Source of the DNA: Pirellulaceae bacterium
GTDB taxonomy: Bacteria > Planctomycetota > Planctomycetia > Pirellulales > Pirellulaceae
Length of the DNA stretch: 57,292 nucleotides
Assembly (NCBI GenBank): GCA_022448315.1
Contig: JAKVCA010000030.1
Span: 1-57,292 of the forward strand
Reading direction: 5' to 3'
Below the pieces are notes generated by a model. That model had not been told where the DNA came from, ran no database searches, and saw only the letters and a program-made list of their open reading frames with translations. Below are positions 1 to 8,381 of the stretch, in pieces. Both the position numbers and the translations under genes were made by a program. Within the stretch, counting starts at the first letter, position 1. Every line of letters begins with the position of its first letter.

Positions 1-66
1 GATCTTAAATCACAAATCCCACACCCGACACGCCCCGACCTCCTTTGATCCCAACAGGAGTCAACC

Positions 67-1362
67 ATGGCCTTCCCACGCCTGCATCGCCGCCGTTTTT
101 TGAAAACTTCAGCGGCCCTGAGCTCAAGCCTCATACTTTCTGACCCGGCGCGAGCCATGTCGTTGACGACCTCGGCGAATGATCGCATCAACCTCGGATT
201 CATTGGCATCGGCATGATGGGTCGTAGTCACTTGAACGCTTTCCTCGGGCAAGACGATGTTCAAGTGGTGGCAGTTTGTGATATCGAGGGAATACGACGC
301 GACAATGCCCACAAGCAAGTGGAGAGCCGCTATGCAGAACGAACGAAAAGTGGGCTCTATCAAGGCTGCACGGCTTACGTTGATTTCCGCGAGCTTCTGC
401 AACGAGAGGACATTGATGCCGTCGTCATTGCGACCCCCGACCACATGCACGTCATTCCCTGCATGATGGCTGCGACGGCTGGAAAGGACGTCTATTGCGA
501 AAAGCCTTTGACCCATTCCATTCACGAGGGTCGCATGCTCGTTGACTGCGTACGAAAGTACGAAACCGTTTTCCAAACCGGCAGCCAACAGCGAAGTGAA
601 TTTGGTGGTAAGTTCCGTGTGGCCGCCGAACTTGTTCGCAACGGTCGCCTCGGCGAACTCAAGACCGTTCGTGTGGGCGTAGGTGCGCCTCCGATTTCAT
701 GTGACCTGCCCGCTGAGGATATGCCGGACAACGTCAACTGGGATTTATGGCTGGGCCCGGCAGCCTATCGACCTTACAGCGAAATCTTATGCCCTAAAGG
801 GATGCACAAGCATTTTCCGGCATTCCGGAAATATCAAGAGTTTGCCGGAGGTGGTCTGGCGGACATGGGCGCCCATCACTTTGATATCGCGCAATGGGCT
901 TTAGGCATGGATGAAAGCGGCCCGGTAAAAATCACGCCTCCTGCCGGTGGATCCACCTCGGGCCTGAAGTTCACTTATGCGAACGGAGTTGAGATGTTTC
1001 ATGGGGGCCCAAGCGGCTGCACGTTCGAAGGCACTGAGGGGACCCTTTATGTCGATCGGGGTCAGATCAAAAGCGATCCCGGCACCATCCTTGAAACACC
1101 CCTCGGTAATGCCGATCAACGGGTTTACTTTTCGGACAACCACAAGCGGAACTGGATCGAATGCATCCGAACTCGCAAGCGGCCGATCTGCGACGTCGAA
1201 GTGGGTCACCGTTCCGCGTCAATTTGTCACCTCGCCAACATCAGTTACCGACTCGGTGAAACTCTGGCGTGGAACCCGACCACGGAGAGGTTCGACTCGA
1301 CTGAGGCCAACGCTCTGCTTTTCCGTGAACCCCGCGACGGCTGGACCTATGACATGGGTTAA
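67..1362 (+). CDS. Gfo/Idh/MocA family oxidoreductase, Tat-exported
   Basis: Predicted NAD(P)-dependent sugar or polyol dehydrogenase, 431 aa. The N-terminus has a twin-arginine motif (HRRRFLK, residues 8-14) and a short hydrophobic stretch ending near ARA (28-30), so export by Tat is likely, as for many planctomycete paralogues. A Rossmann nucleotide-binding motif FIGIGMMG lies at 45-52 and the family EKP motif (Lys in the active site) at 145-147. An AGGAG ribosome-binding site sits six bases before the ATG. The CE15 esterase gene follows 54 bp downstream on the same strand and is probably cotranscribed, suggesting the substrate is a sugar released from plant or algal polysaccharide. The exact substrate cannot be read from sequence. 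Confidence 0.95.
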   Translation: MAFPRLHRRRFLKTSAALSSSLILSDPARAMSLTTSANDRINLGFIGIGMMGRSHLNAFLGQDDVQVVAVCDIEGIRRDNAHKQVESRYAERTKSGLYQGCTAYVDFRELLQREDIDAVVIATPDHMHVIPCMMAATAGKDVYCEKPLTHSIHEGRMLVDCVRKYETVFQTGSQQRSEFGGKFRVAAELVRNGRLGELKTVRVGVGAPPISCDLPAEDMPDNVNWDLWLGPAAYRPYSEILCPKGMHKHFPAFRKYQEFAGGGLADMGAHHFDIAQWALGMDESGPVKITPPAGGSTSGLKFTYANGVEMFHGGPSGCTFEGTEGTLYVDRGQIKSDPGTILETPLGNADQRVYFSDNHKRNWIECIRTRKRPICDVEVGHRSASICHLANISYRLGETLAWNPTTERFDSTEANALLFREPRDGWTYDMG

Positions 1363-1416
1363 ATCTAACCTGCAAGTACCCAAACCCATCCACTGACCGC
1401 GTGAAGGAAACCCTCC

Positions 1417-2697
1417 GTGAACATGATTGCCAAGATTCTTCCGCTGATCCTCGTCTGCCTTGCTACCCTGACCGCGGACGCTCAAGAGCGCAAAGTCAAC
1501 TACGAAGAAGCCAAAGTCCCGGACTACCGCTTGCCTCCCATTCTCGAAATGCCTGACGGCACTGCAATCACCGATGCAAATGCATGGACAACCAAAGGTC
1601 GTCCAGCCACGCTGGAACAATTCCGAACTCACGTCTATGGCCGTGCCCCGATGGCGCGGCCCAGCTTGAGATTCAAGGTTCAGGACCACGAGGATCAAGC
1701 GTTGCAGGGCAAGGCGCGGCGGAGACAGGTGAGACTCTACTTCTCCGATGACGACCAAGGTCCTCAAGTCAATCTCCTGATCTACCTGCCAGTCAAGGCG
1801 GCTCGTCCTTCTCCCGTTTTTTTGGGTTTGAACTTTCAAGGCAACCACACCATCCATGCCGACCCTCACATTCCCGTCACTCAATCGTGGGTTCGAAACA
1901 ACAAGGATGTGGGAGCCGAGAACCACCAAGCCTCCGCCGAGGGACGCGGGCGTGTCGCAAACCGTTGGCCCGTGGAAAAAATCACGGCCGCGGGTTACGG
2001 TCTTGCCACAGCTTACTATGGTGACATCGACCCGGACTTTAATGATGGCTTTCGCAATGGCGTGCACACACTGGCTGGCGAGAAAGCACCCGCCGCAGAC
2101 GAATGGGGGAGTATTGCGACATGGGCCTGGGGCCTGTCTTACATCATGGATTATCTTCAACAAGATGCTGAGATCGATCCAAAGCGGATCATCCTGATGG
2201 GGCATTCGCGTCTCGGCAAAACCTCGTTGTGGGCAGGTGCCGAAGATGAGCGATTCAGTATCGTGATCTCAAATAATTCAGGGTGTGGAGGTGCCGCTCT
2301 GCATCGACGAGAGTTCGGCGAAACGGTCAAGATCATCAACAACGCCTTCCCTCACTGGTTCTGTGACAACTTTACAGACTACAGCGAACGCGTCGATGCC
2401 TGCCCGGTGGATCAACACCAGTTGATTGGCCTCATTGCCCCGCGACCGGTTTACGTCGCAAGCGCGGCAGATGATCGCTGGGCAGATCCGCGTGGCGAAT
2501 TTCTCTCTTGCGTCCATGCCTCCCCCCTCTACGAATTGCTTGGGACAGATGGCATCGCGCAGCAAGAGATGCCCGGGATTGAGTCCCCCATTTTTTCAAC
2601 CGTTGGTTACCACATTCGGTCAGGCAAACACGATGTGACTCACTATGACTGGGAGCAGTGGATCAAATTTGCCGACAAGCATTTGGGATCGCCTTAG
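1417..2697 (+). CDS. glucuronoyl esterase (CE15-like), secreted
   Basis: Alpha/beta-hydrolase of 426 aa resembling carbohydrate esterase family 15, which cleaves ester links between lignin and glucuronoyl side chains of xylan. The first ~23 residues are a Sec signal peptide ending near ADAQE. The nucleophile elbow is GHSRLGK (Ser264), followed by the family SNNSGCGG stretch and FPHWFCDNF; the likely catalytic His is His405 in GKHDVTHYDW, and an acidic residue such as Asp356 may contribute. The start is drawn at GTG 1417 because AAGGAA ends seven bases before it; ATG 1423 in the same frame is the alternative and barely changes the signal peptide. Some bacterial members are annotated as acetyl xylan esterases. 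Confidence 0.9.
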   Translation: MNMIAKILPLILVCLATLTADAQERKVNYEEAKVPDYRLPPILEMPDGTAITDANAWTTKGRPATLEQFRTHVYGRAPMARPSLRFKVQDHEDQALQGKARRRQVRLYFSDDDQGPQVNLLIYLPVKAARPSPVFLGLNFQGNHTIHADPHIPVTQSWVRNNKDVGAENHQASAEGRGRVANRWPVEKITAAGYGLATAYYGDIDPDFNDGFRNGVHTLAGEKAPAADEWGSIATWAWGLSYIMDYLQQDAEIDPKRIILMGHSRLGKTSLWAGAEDERFSIVISNNSGCGGAALHRREFGETVKIINNAFPHWFCDNFTDYSERVDACPVDQHQLIGLIAPRPVYVASAADDRWADPRGEFLSCVHASPLYELLGTDGIAQQEMPGIESPIFSTVGYHIRSGKHDVTHYDWEQWIKFADKHLGSP

Positions 2698-2947
2698 CAT
2701 TTTACTTTCCGGACTGGCGGTGATGACACCTAAGAACAGGCAGATTGCCCGCGACAGCGGATTGCGGAAATGGGTGAGCGTTATTCCAAAGATGGTCATG
2801 CGAGTGAATGGAGACAGACCGTTAGGTTGCGAGGGTACATCGATCCCACTCTCTCTGACGTGACTGTAAGCGAATAAAACGAACCCACTTTGAACGGGAG
2901 TCCTCAGAAATCGCCACGGTGCGATAAAATGGAAATCGTGGTCGTTT

Positions 2948-3877
2948 CTATCGCGCTCCGTGAGAGATTTCGGCGTGCGTGTGTTTTTTTGTCGAGCGTT
3001 CGACCTGCCAGGACAAACTCGACGCAAAACCTTCCGCGATCCGCTCTGCACGCGTGCGGTCATACAAATTTCGGTGAACGTCAATCAAGTACCTCAGTGT
3101 CAGGACTTGGCCGGCATCCATGACGATTCCTTGGTCCCGGCAGAGTGACGCGCCCATCCATCCATCCTCGCGAACATGCCACTTGCTGGGGTAGGAAGGA
3201 TTGTCTGGGTGATCGAAATAGGTCAATCCCTCACGGTTTTCCACCCTTTTCTCCCGATGTCCTGTCATTACGGAGCCCGAGTAGTCCATCCACCGGGCAG
3301 GCTTTCCGAAGATCTGCTCCTCTCCGACTCGGCCTTCACTGCAATGGATTTGACCTTGTCCAAAATAAGCTGAGATGGACTTGGCGACGCGTATGGCCAG
3401 GATGCCGAAGTTGGACGTCATCAACTCCACCGAGCCATTCTCTGCTTCAAGATCGAGCTGCAACTCAAGTTGATACTGGCGATCTTCATCCGGGTGAAGG
3501 ATGGCCGTCACGCGCTGCGTCATCAGCGGTGCAGGATTGTGTCCATCCACCCAGTCAAGAAGAACTGAAAAGCCACCCCAGTCGTCGCCGTCATGAATCG
3601 CAATCCACTCCCTCTGCCGAATCCTCGCATCCGTCAGGTCCGACCAGAAATCCATTCCCATGACCTTGGCATGGGCAAACCACACCGACCGATGATGGTC
3701 ATGATTGGGCGCGCCGGGATGTCCCACTCTTGTGAGTTCTGATCCGGAAGGTCCAATCAGCGGATAGAAGTAGGGACGTGGCTCAGACGGATCCCAATTC
3801 CAGTTGGCCACCGTCAGGCCATCATACAACATCGAAAATTGATGCCTGCCCTTAGGAATCACTTCGCAGCGACGCAT
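2948..3877 (-). CDS. DUF6807 (PmoA-like) family protein
   Basis: 309 aa with the conserved signature of the family once called methane-oxygenase PmoA and now DUF6807: a PLIGPSG segment, then PGAPNHDHHRSVWFAH near residues 56-71, and GFSVLLDW. Nothing supports a methane-oxidation role; family members in Planctomycetes usually sit beside sugar oxidoreductases and glycosidases, and that fits the two genes to the left. No signal peptide is visible. It converges on the CE15 gene with ~250 bp between stops. The start at 3877 has a GAGAGG site upstream. Function unknown; a role in processing sugar-derived compounds is inferred from neighbours only. Confidence 0.88.
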   Translation of the reverse strand: MRRCEVIPKGRHQFSMLYDGLTVANWNWDPSEPRPYFYPLIGPSGSELTRVGHPGAPNHDHHRSVWFAHAKVMGMDFWSDLTDARIRQREWIAIHDGDDWGGFSVLLDWVDGHNPAPLMTQRVTAILHPDEDRQYQLELQLDLEAENGSVELMTSNFGILAIRVAKSISAYFGQGQIHCSEGRVGEEQIFGKPARWMDYSGSVMTGHREKRVENREGLTYFDHPDNPSYPSKWHVREDGWMGASLCRDQGIVMDAGQVLTLRYLIDVHRNLYDRTRAERIAEGFASSLSWQVERSTKKHTHAEISHGAR

Positions 3878-4019
3878 AGCTCGACCTCTCAGACTTCAAT
3901 CATTTCACGCTTCAAATTTATGACTCGTTCCAGAGCATTGACTTTTTCCATTGGGATCACCGCATTCTGATCACCCGCATACGACCTTCGCAGTGCAAAT
4001 AATCGATTAAAATGAAGCC

Positions 4020-4226
4020 TCATTTTTTCGGTGCGCAACATTTTTTCATTTTCCGCCCCTTTGCCAACTCATCAACGAGCTTGTCCATGAACCTTGCTTG
4101 TTTGATCAAGGGGCTTTCCAGATCTTCAATGCGGTAACCGCAAATGGTCCCCGTAATGAGGTGGGCGTTGGGGTTAAGCTTGCACTTTTTGAAGAACGTC
4201 TCAAAGTCGACTTCTTTGTCGATCAT
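4020..4226 (-). CDS. small conserved-looking protein with CC tail
   Basis: 68 aa, not assigned to a named family. The sequence is rich in charged residues with a Cys at about 15 (FFKKCKLNP), a central ITGTICGYRIEDLE segment, a helical ARFMDKLVDELAKG stretch and the tail KKCCAPKK. An AAAGGCG site lies just before ATG 4226, and amino-acid usage is protein-like. The paired cysteines at the end could bind metal or form a disulfide; that is inference. It stands alone with >140 bp on either side. Confidence 0.7.
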   Translation of the reverse strand: MIDKEVDFETFFKKCKLNPNAHLITGTICGYRIEDLESPLIKQARFMDKLVDELAKGRKMKKCCAPKK

Positions 4227-4456
4227 CGCCTTTAATTTCTTTTCGCCGTAACCCGTCAGCCACCCAATGACTAGATGCAGTTCCTATATGGTTCCGCTTT
4301 TCCAGTTGATGCACTTAAAAAACTCTCGATTGACTGTCTGCCGAAACGTTAGCTGAGGCATACGCCGACCGTCAACGTTTTGATGCGAACACCCAAATCT
4401 GCCGACTACATGTCCTCGTCCGTTGATCGCGAGAAACCCAAGCTCGAAACGATGCC

Positions 4457-5530
4457 TCAGGGTTGCCAGGTAAATCTTCCATAACGAAGTGTTCTGGCAG
4501 GTAAGATCGGCAGTTCTTGCCAGCCATCCTTACCATCAATCATGATGTTGGCGCCACCTTTCCTGGGGTCAGGAAAGGACCGCGTCAAAAAGCCATCAGG
4601 AGACCAGTTGGGATCGTCACCACGGCCCGCAACACGTTTCTTTTTGCCATCAAGTCCAACCACGCATATTCGGAAAGTGGACTCAATTTTCCGATCTCTT
4701 TCGGGATTGGAAATGCCGGTGAATGGGCTCATGTGAATCATCTCAACGCCCTCCCAATGGGCAATCCATTTTCCATCAGGAGACCAACTGGGCACCTTCT
4801 GCTCGATCGGCAATTTCAAATCCGGGTCTGTCCCCACGGCAACAGGGGAGACGGCTCTTGCCTCGCTTCCATCCAAATTGCTCACCCAGACCCTGAATTC
4901 ACCACTACGATTTGAAACAAAAGCAACCTTGGTACCGTCTGGAGAAACGGTAGGCATCGCATTGCTGAAACGTGATTGCGCGGCATCGCCGAAAAGTGGT
5001 CGTGACTCCATCGTTTCGGTATTCATGATGTGCAATTGACTGTTGGCAGCCGGGTCCTTTGCTTCGCCACTTGGCGTTGAGACCATCCAGATCACATGCT
5101 TGGAATCCGGCAGCCACGCGGGAAGCCGATTAGCCCCGAACTTGGTAAGGCGTTTGTGGGACCGACCTTCCGGATCGCACATCCAAAGGTCAAGTCCCTG
5201 ATCACTCTGTTTGACATAAACCACTTTGTGCTGGTCGGGCGACCAGGCTGGCATCATGCAATTCGTTTGGCCGTCCGTGATACGTTTCCGTGATGCGCCA
5301 TCCGTTTTGACGCGATAGAGCTGGAGCTTTCCGTTACCCTCGGCGTAGCTGACGATGACCTCACGCAAAGTTGGGCGAGTCGGAATCTCCGAGGACTTAT
5401 TCGGCGTCGCGCTGACGTGAACATGGGGCCCGGCATTCGCCTGAGCGTTCACGTGAATCTCCATGAAGCAGGACATCAAACCGACGACAAACAGTCGGAT
5501 ACCGCGTGAGGGCGAACATTCGGTCAACAT
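4457..5530 (-). CDS. secreted TolB/WD40-like (PD40) beta-propeller protein
   Basis: 357 aa from the chosen ATG at 5530. An upstream in-frame start at 5620 would add 30 residues before the signal peptide; ATG 5530 is preferred because GAGGA lies nine bases before it and the hydrophobic core (LFVVGLMSCF) then sits near the N-terminus. At least five PD40 blades are visible through their WSPDG-type motifs (WSPDQ, WLPDS, VSPDG, WSPDG, WSPDG). The architecture matches the TolB C-terminal propeller without the TolB N-terminal domain, so it is probably a free periplasmic propeller, not a Tol-Pal component. No other tol genes are in the window. Ligand unknown. Confidence 0.88.
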   Translation of the reverse strand: MLTECSPSRGIRLFVVGLMSCFMEIHVNAQANAGPHVHVSATPNKSSEIPTRPTLREVIVSYAEGNGKLQLYRVKTDGASRKRITDGQTNCMMPAWSPDQHKVVYVKQSDQGLDLWMCDPEGRSHKRLTKFGANRLPAWLPDSKHVIWMVSTPSGEAKDPAANSQLHIMNTETMESRPLFGDAAQSRFSNAMPTVSPDGTKVAFVSNRSGEFRVWVSNLDGSEARAVSPVAVGTDPDLKLPIEQKVPSWSPDGKWIAHWEGVEMIHMSPFTGISNPERDRKIESTFRICVVGLDGKKKRVAGRGDDPNWSPDGFLTRSFPDPRKGGANIMIDGKDGWQELPILPARTLRYGRFTWQP

Positions 5531-5994
5531 GGTGGAGTATCCTCGTCGATTTGAGTCTCTTAGTGGGTCAAAGCTTGACCGCTGTCGTTCGAAATCCCGG
5601 ATCGCTTTTAGCATCCGCAATCAAACACGCGGAAATGAATAATGGATCAAACAGAGATGTTCGCGGGTATTTTGAGTCGAAATGAGCCTAATAAAAATGT
5701 GAGTCACTTGCGACCCGCGAGTATCCCACTGTTAACCAGCCATTCCGGTGGACGGATCACCGACCTGAGCCGCGAGCCCAGTGATATCTATTCATCGGCC
5801 ACCACGCCCAAAGCAAGAAACCCCTGCCCTGCCATCGACACCGTCGTTAATATGAAATCCCCAAACAACCTGCCACACTTGAGGTCGAATTGCCTCTAGT
5901 TTTTGCACGAGTGCAGGAGTATCTGGTCTGGATCCCGCGGAAACATCCGACCTTTACCATTCCCGACTCCCCTCATGATCACTGGATATTTTGG
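5531..5994. other. divergent intergenic region
   Basis: 464 bp between the divergent propeller and CutC genes; it should hold the promoters for both. A 6-3-6 inverted repeat (GGTCAA-agc-TTGACC, 5566-5580) lies 36-50 bp before the propeller start and could be an operator, although repeats of that size occur by chance. An open frame on the plus strand (5642-5899) has no protein-like composition and was left out. Confidence 0.4.
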
Positions 5995-6753
5995 ATGAAC
6001 GCAGCCGACATTGGGGCACGGAAAGACGACCCAAGATCATTGGACAGAGTCAAAATTGAAGTGTGCATTGCCTCGGTCGCCGACGCGGTGGCCGCGGAAA
6101 AAGCCGGAGCGGATCGTCTTGAACTGAATCAAGCGATCGAACTGGGAGGCTTGACCCCTCCCGTGGCCCTCCTTCAACAAGTCAAAAGTGCTGTCGAGCT
6201 GCCAGTCGTCTGCATGGTCCGTCCTCGTGGAGGAGGGTTCCATTACCGCTCCGACGAATTGATGGTGATGCACGCCTGCGCGAAACGCTTGCTAGAGGCA
6301 GGCGCCGATGGCATTGTCTGTGGTGCGTTGAACGCTAACGATGGTCTGCATTCGACCTTTTGGCGAGACATGAAAGCCATGGTCCGTTACCGCGAGTTGA
6401 TCTTCCATCGGGCAATCGACACCGTTGAGTCGCCCGAAAAAGTGCTGGAGGAGTTGATCGCACTGAACACGACAAGAGTGCTTACATCGGGCGGTCAACC
6501 AACGGTGACGGAAGGGATTGAACAGCTTCAACGTTGGCAAAGTGATTATGGCTCGAAAATCGAGATTCTCCCTGGATCGGGAGTTCGCCCCGACAATGCC
6601 GTGAAGCTGCTCCGCCAGACCGGATGTCAACAGTTGCACGGCACGTTTTCCACGCCGACAACGGATGCGGCGTCCCCTGTGGGCGTTGATGAGTACCCCG
6701 CTGCGTCGCAGGAAGTCATTGAAGCTGTACGGGCAGCAATTGCAGCCGAATAA
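5995..6753 (+). CDS. cutC: CutC family protein (copper homeostasis CutC)
   Basis: 252 aa from ATG 5995, a TIM-barrel protein of the CutC family. The signature is clear: KIEVCIASVADAVAAEKAGA followed by ADRLELN, LGGLTPP, then CMVRPRGGGFHY and DGIVCGALN, and the late TSGG and LPGSGVRPDN motifs. An upstream in-frame start at 5890 would add 35 residues with no match to the family, so the shorter protein is drawn. CutC was linked to copper tolerance in E. coli, but the biochemical activity remains uncertain. No copper pump or chaperone is nearby. Confidence 0.9.
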   Translation: MNAADIGARKDDPRSLDRVKIEVCIASVADAVAAEKAGADRLELNQAIELGGLTPPVALLQQVKSAVELPVVCMVRPRGGGFHYRSDELMVMHACAKRLLEAGADGIVCGALNANDGLHSTFWRDMKAMVRYRELIFHRAIDTVESPEKVLEELIALNTTRVLTSGGQPTVTEGIEQLQRWQSDYGSKIEILPGSGVRPDNAVKLLRQTGCQQLHGTFSTPTTDAASPVGVDEYPAASQEVIEAVRAAIAAE

Positions 6754-6869
6754 ATCCCCGCTCGCTATCCCGCGAGTCGATCGCGACCTGCTGAGGCGAA
6801 TCTCCAGAGCGAACATCCCTGCGTAAGAGAACGCCAGCATGTACTGATAAGAAAGAGATCACCGTCAGA

Positions 6870-8372
6870 TCACAAAAGCACGTCTTGAATCACTTTCCCG
6901 TGCACATTTGTAAGTCGGCGTTCGAGACCATTGTGGTAGTAGGTGAGTCGTTCGTGGTCCAAGCCCATGAGGTTCAAAAGGGTTGCGTTAAAATCGTAGA
7001 CCGAAACGGGATTCACCGCCGCCTTGAATCCGAACTCATCACTCTCTCCGTAACTTGTACCTGCCTTTACCCCCGCTCCGGTCAAAAAGCAGGTGAATGC
7101 ATTCGGGTTGTGATCTCTCCCGGTCCCGTTCGCTTGAAGGAAAGGCATGCGCCCGAACTCGGTTGCCCACACGACGAGCGTGTGATCAAGTAATCCCCGT
7201 TTTCGCATATCGGCGATCAATGCTGCCGTGGGCTGATCCATGATTTCCGCTTGCATCGCGTGAGTTTTGAGAATGTTCGCGTGTGAGTCCCAGTTGGTAA
7301 TGCCATTTCCACCGGACGGATCACTTCCGTTGAAAAGCTGAACGACTCGAACTCCCTGCTCGATCAGTCGGCGCGCCAAAATACAATTCTTGGCGTATTC
7401 TTGTTTCAGTGAACTGCCAGTTTCAACGCCGTACTCTTTCAACGTTTGCTGAGTTTCCCGGGTCAGGTCCATCACTGCGGGAACGGAGGTTTGCATTCGA
7501 CCCGCAAGTTCATAGCTGGCGATTCGACCCGCGAGATCCGCATCCTGTGGATACCTCTCCAAGTGCTGTTCATTCAGTCGCTGCAACAGATCCACTGTCC
7601 GCCGATCGGCACCGCGATTCAACGTCGAAGGCCGCGAAAGATTATTCGGCGGATTTTTCGCATTGAAATCCGTCCCCTGAAACGCTGCCGGAAGGAATCC
7701 GTTGCCGAAGTTGTTCTTACCACTGCGTGCCAGTCCCCGCGGGTCGTTGATGGCGACGAAAGCGGGCAACTCCTGGCTCTCGGTACCGAGCGCGTAAGTG
7801 ACCCAGGAACCGAACGAAGGAAACCCCTCCATGGTGAAACCCGTGTTCATAAAATTTTCGCCCTGCGGGTGCGCACTTGTCTCTGTGGAAAGGGAGTGCA
7901 CAAAGCAGAAATCGTCCACTTGACGGGCCAAATGGGGCAACAGCTCAGAAGTTCTCTTGCCCGTCTCACCCCTTGGTTTGAATTCCCAAAAGGGCTTCGC
8001 GATGTTACCCGCAGGTCCCTCAAATGTCACCGAGGGGAGCCCGGGCGGTTTTTTGCCGTCAAGTTTGAATAATTCAGGCTTGTAGTCGAATGTATCGACG
8101 TGACTGACCGCTCCAGGCAGGTAGATGACCAGAACCTGCTTCGCCGTTGACTCGAAATGGGGAGCTCGGTCAGCGTAGGGCTGCTTGGGATCGATCTTGG
8201 GCCGAATGGGCGTCTTTCCACCGACGGTCCGTTTCTCCTCGGCCAAAAGTCCGTCATGACTAAGCACGCTGGCCAAACCCAGTCCTGCCGCGGAAAGCCC
8301 GGCTGTTCCCAGAAAACTGCGTCGGTTCAGGAGCGACCGCCCTTGGGGTGAAAGGTTTTCGACATGGTTCAT
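6870..8372 (-). CDS. DUF1501 family protein, Tat-exported
   Basis: 500 aa, the typical length. A twin-arginine motif (NRRSFLG, ~17-23) precedes a hydrophobic stretch. The sulfatase-like/alkaline-phosphatase-superfamily DUF1501 signature is visible: LVIYLPGAVSHVDTFDYKP near 85-103, then GGNGITNWDSHANILKTH, LVVWATEFGRMPF and GTGRDHNP. Function is unproven; planctomycete genomes carry many copies, nearly always paired with a PSCyt1/DUF1549/DUF1553 gene. Here the partner ends only nine bases upstream, and its TAG stop is part of the AGGA ribosome-binding site of this gene, which implies translational coupling. Confidence 0.95.
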   Translation of the reverse strand: MNHVENLSPQGRSLLNRRSFLGTAGLSAAGLGLASVLSHDGLLAEEKRTVGGKTPIRPKIDPKQPYADRAPHFESTAKQVLVIYLPGAVSHVDTFDYKPELFKLDGKKPPGLPSVTFEGPAGNIAKPFWEFKPRGETGKRTSELLPHLARQVDDFCFVHSLSTETSAHPQGENFMNTGFTMEGFPSFGSWVTYALGTESQELPAFVAINDPRGLARSGKNNFGNGFLPAAFQGTDFNAKNPPNNLSRPSTLNRGADRRTVDLLQRLNEQHLERYPQDADLAGRIASYELAGRMQTSVPAVMDLTRETQQTLKEYGVETGSSLKQEYAKNCILARRLIEQGVRVVQLFNGSDPSGGNGITNWDSHANILKTHAMQAEIMDQPTAALIADMRKRGLLDHTLVVWATEFGRMPFLQANGTGRDHNPNAFTCFLTGAGVKAGTSYGESDEFGFKAAVNPVSVYDFNATLLNLMGLDHERLTYYHNGLERRLTNVHGKVIQDVLL

Positions 8373-8381
8373 GGGTAAGTC

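Noticed and set aside
4370-4383. 14-base word CGTCAACGTTTTGA repeated at 33694-33707
   Set aside because: Several exact 14-mer pairs are expected by chance in 57 kb; at 33694 it also forms a short hairpin, but the first copy does not.
5566-5580. 6-3-6 palindrome GGTCAA-agc-TTGACC as an operator
   Set aside because: Such repeats are expected about a dozen times by chance in a window this long and there is no second copy near either gene; kept only as a note in the intergenic entry.
5642-5899. 85-residue plus-strand ORF
   Set aside because: Overlaps the promoter region between divergent genes and has random-looking composition.
6754-6869. CTCGC/GCGAG hairpin as terminator for CutC
   Set aside because: Stem of five pairs with no T-run; cannot be supported.
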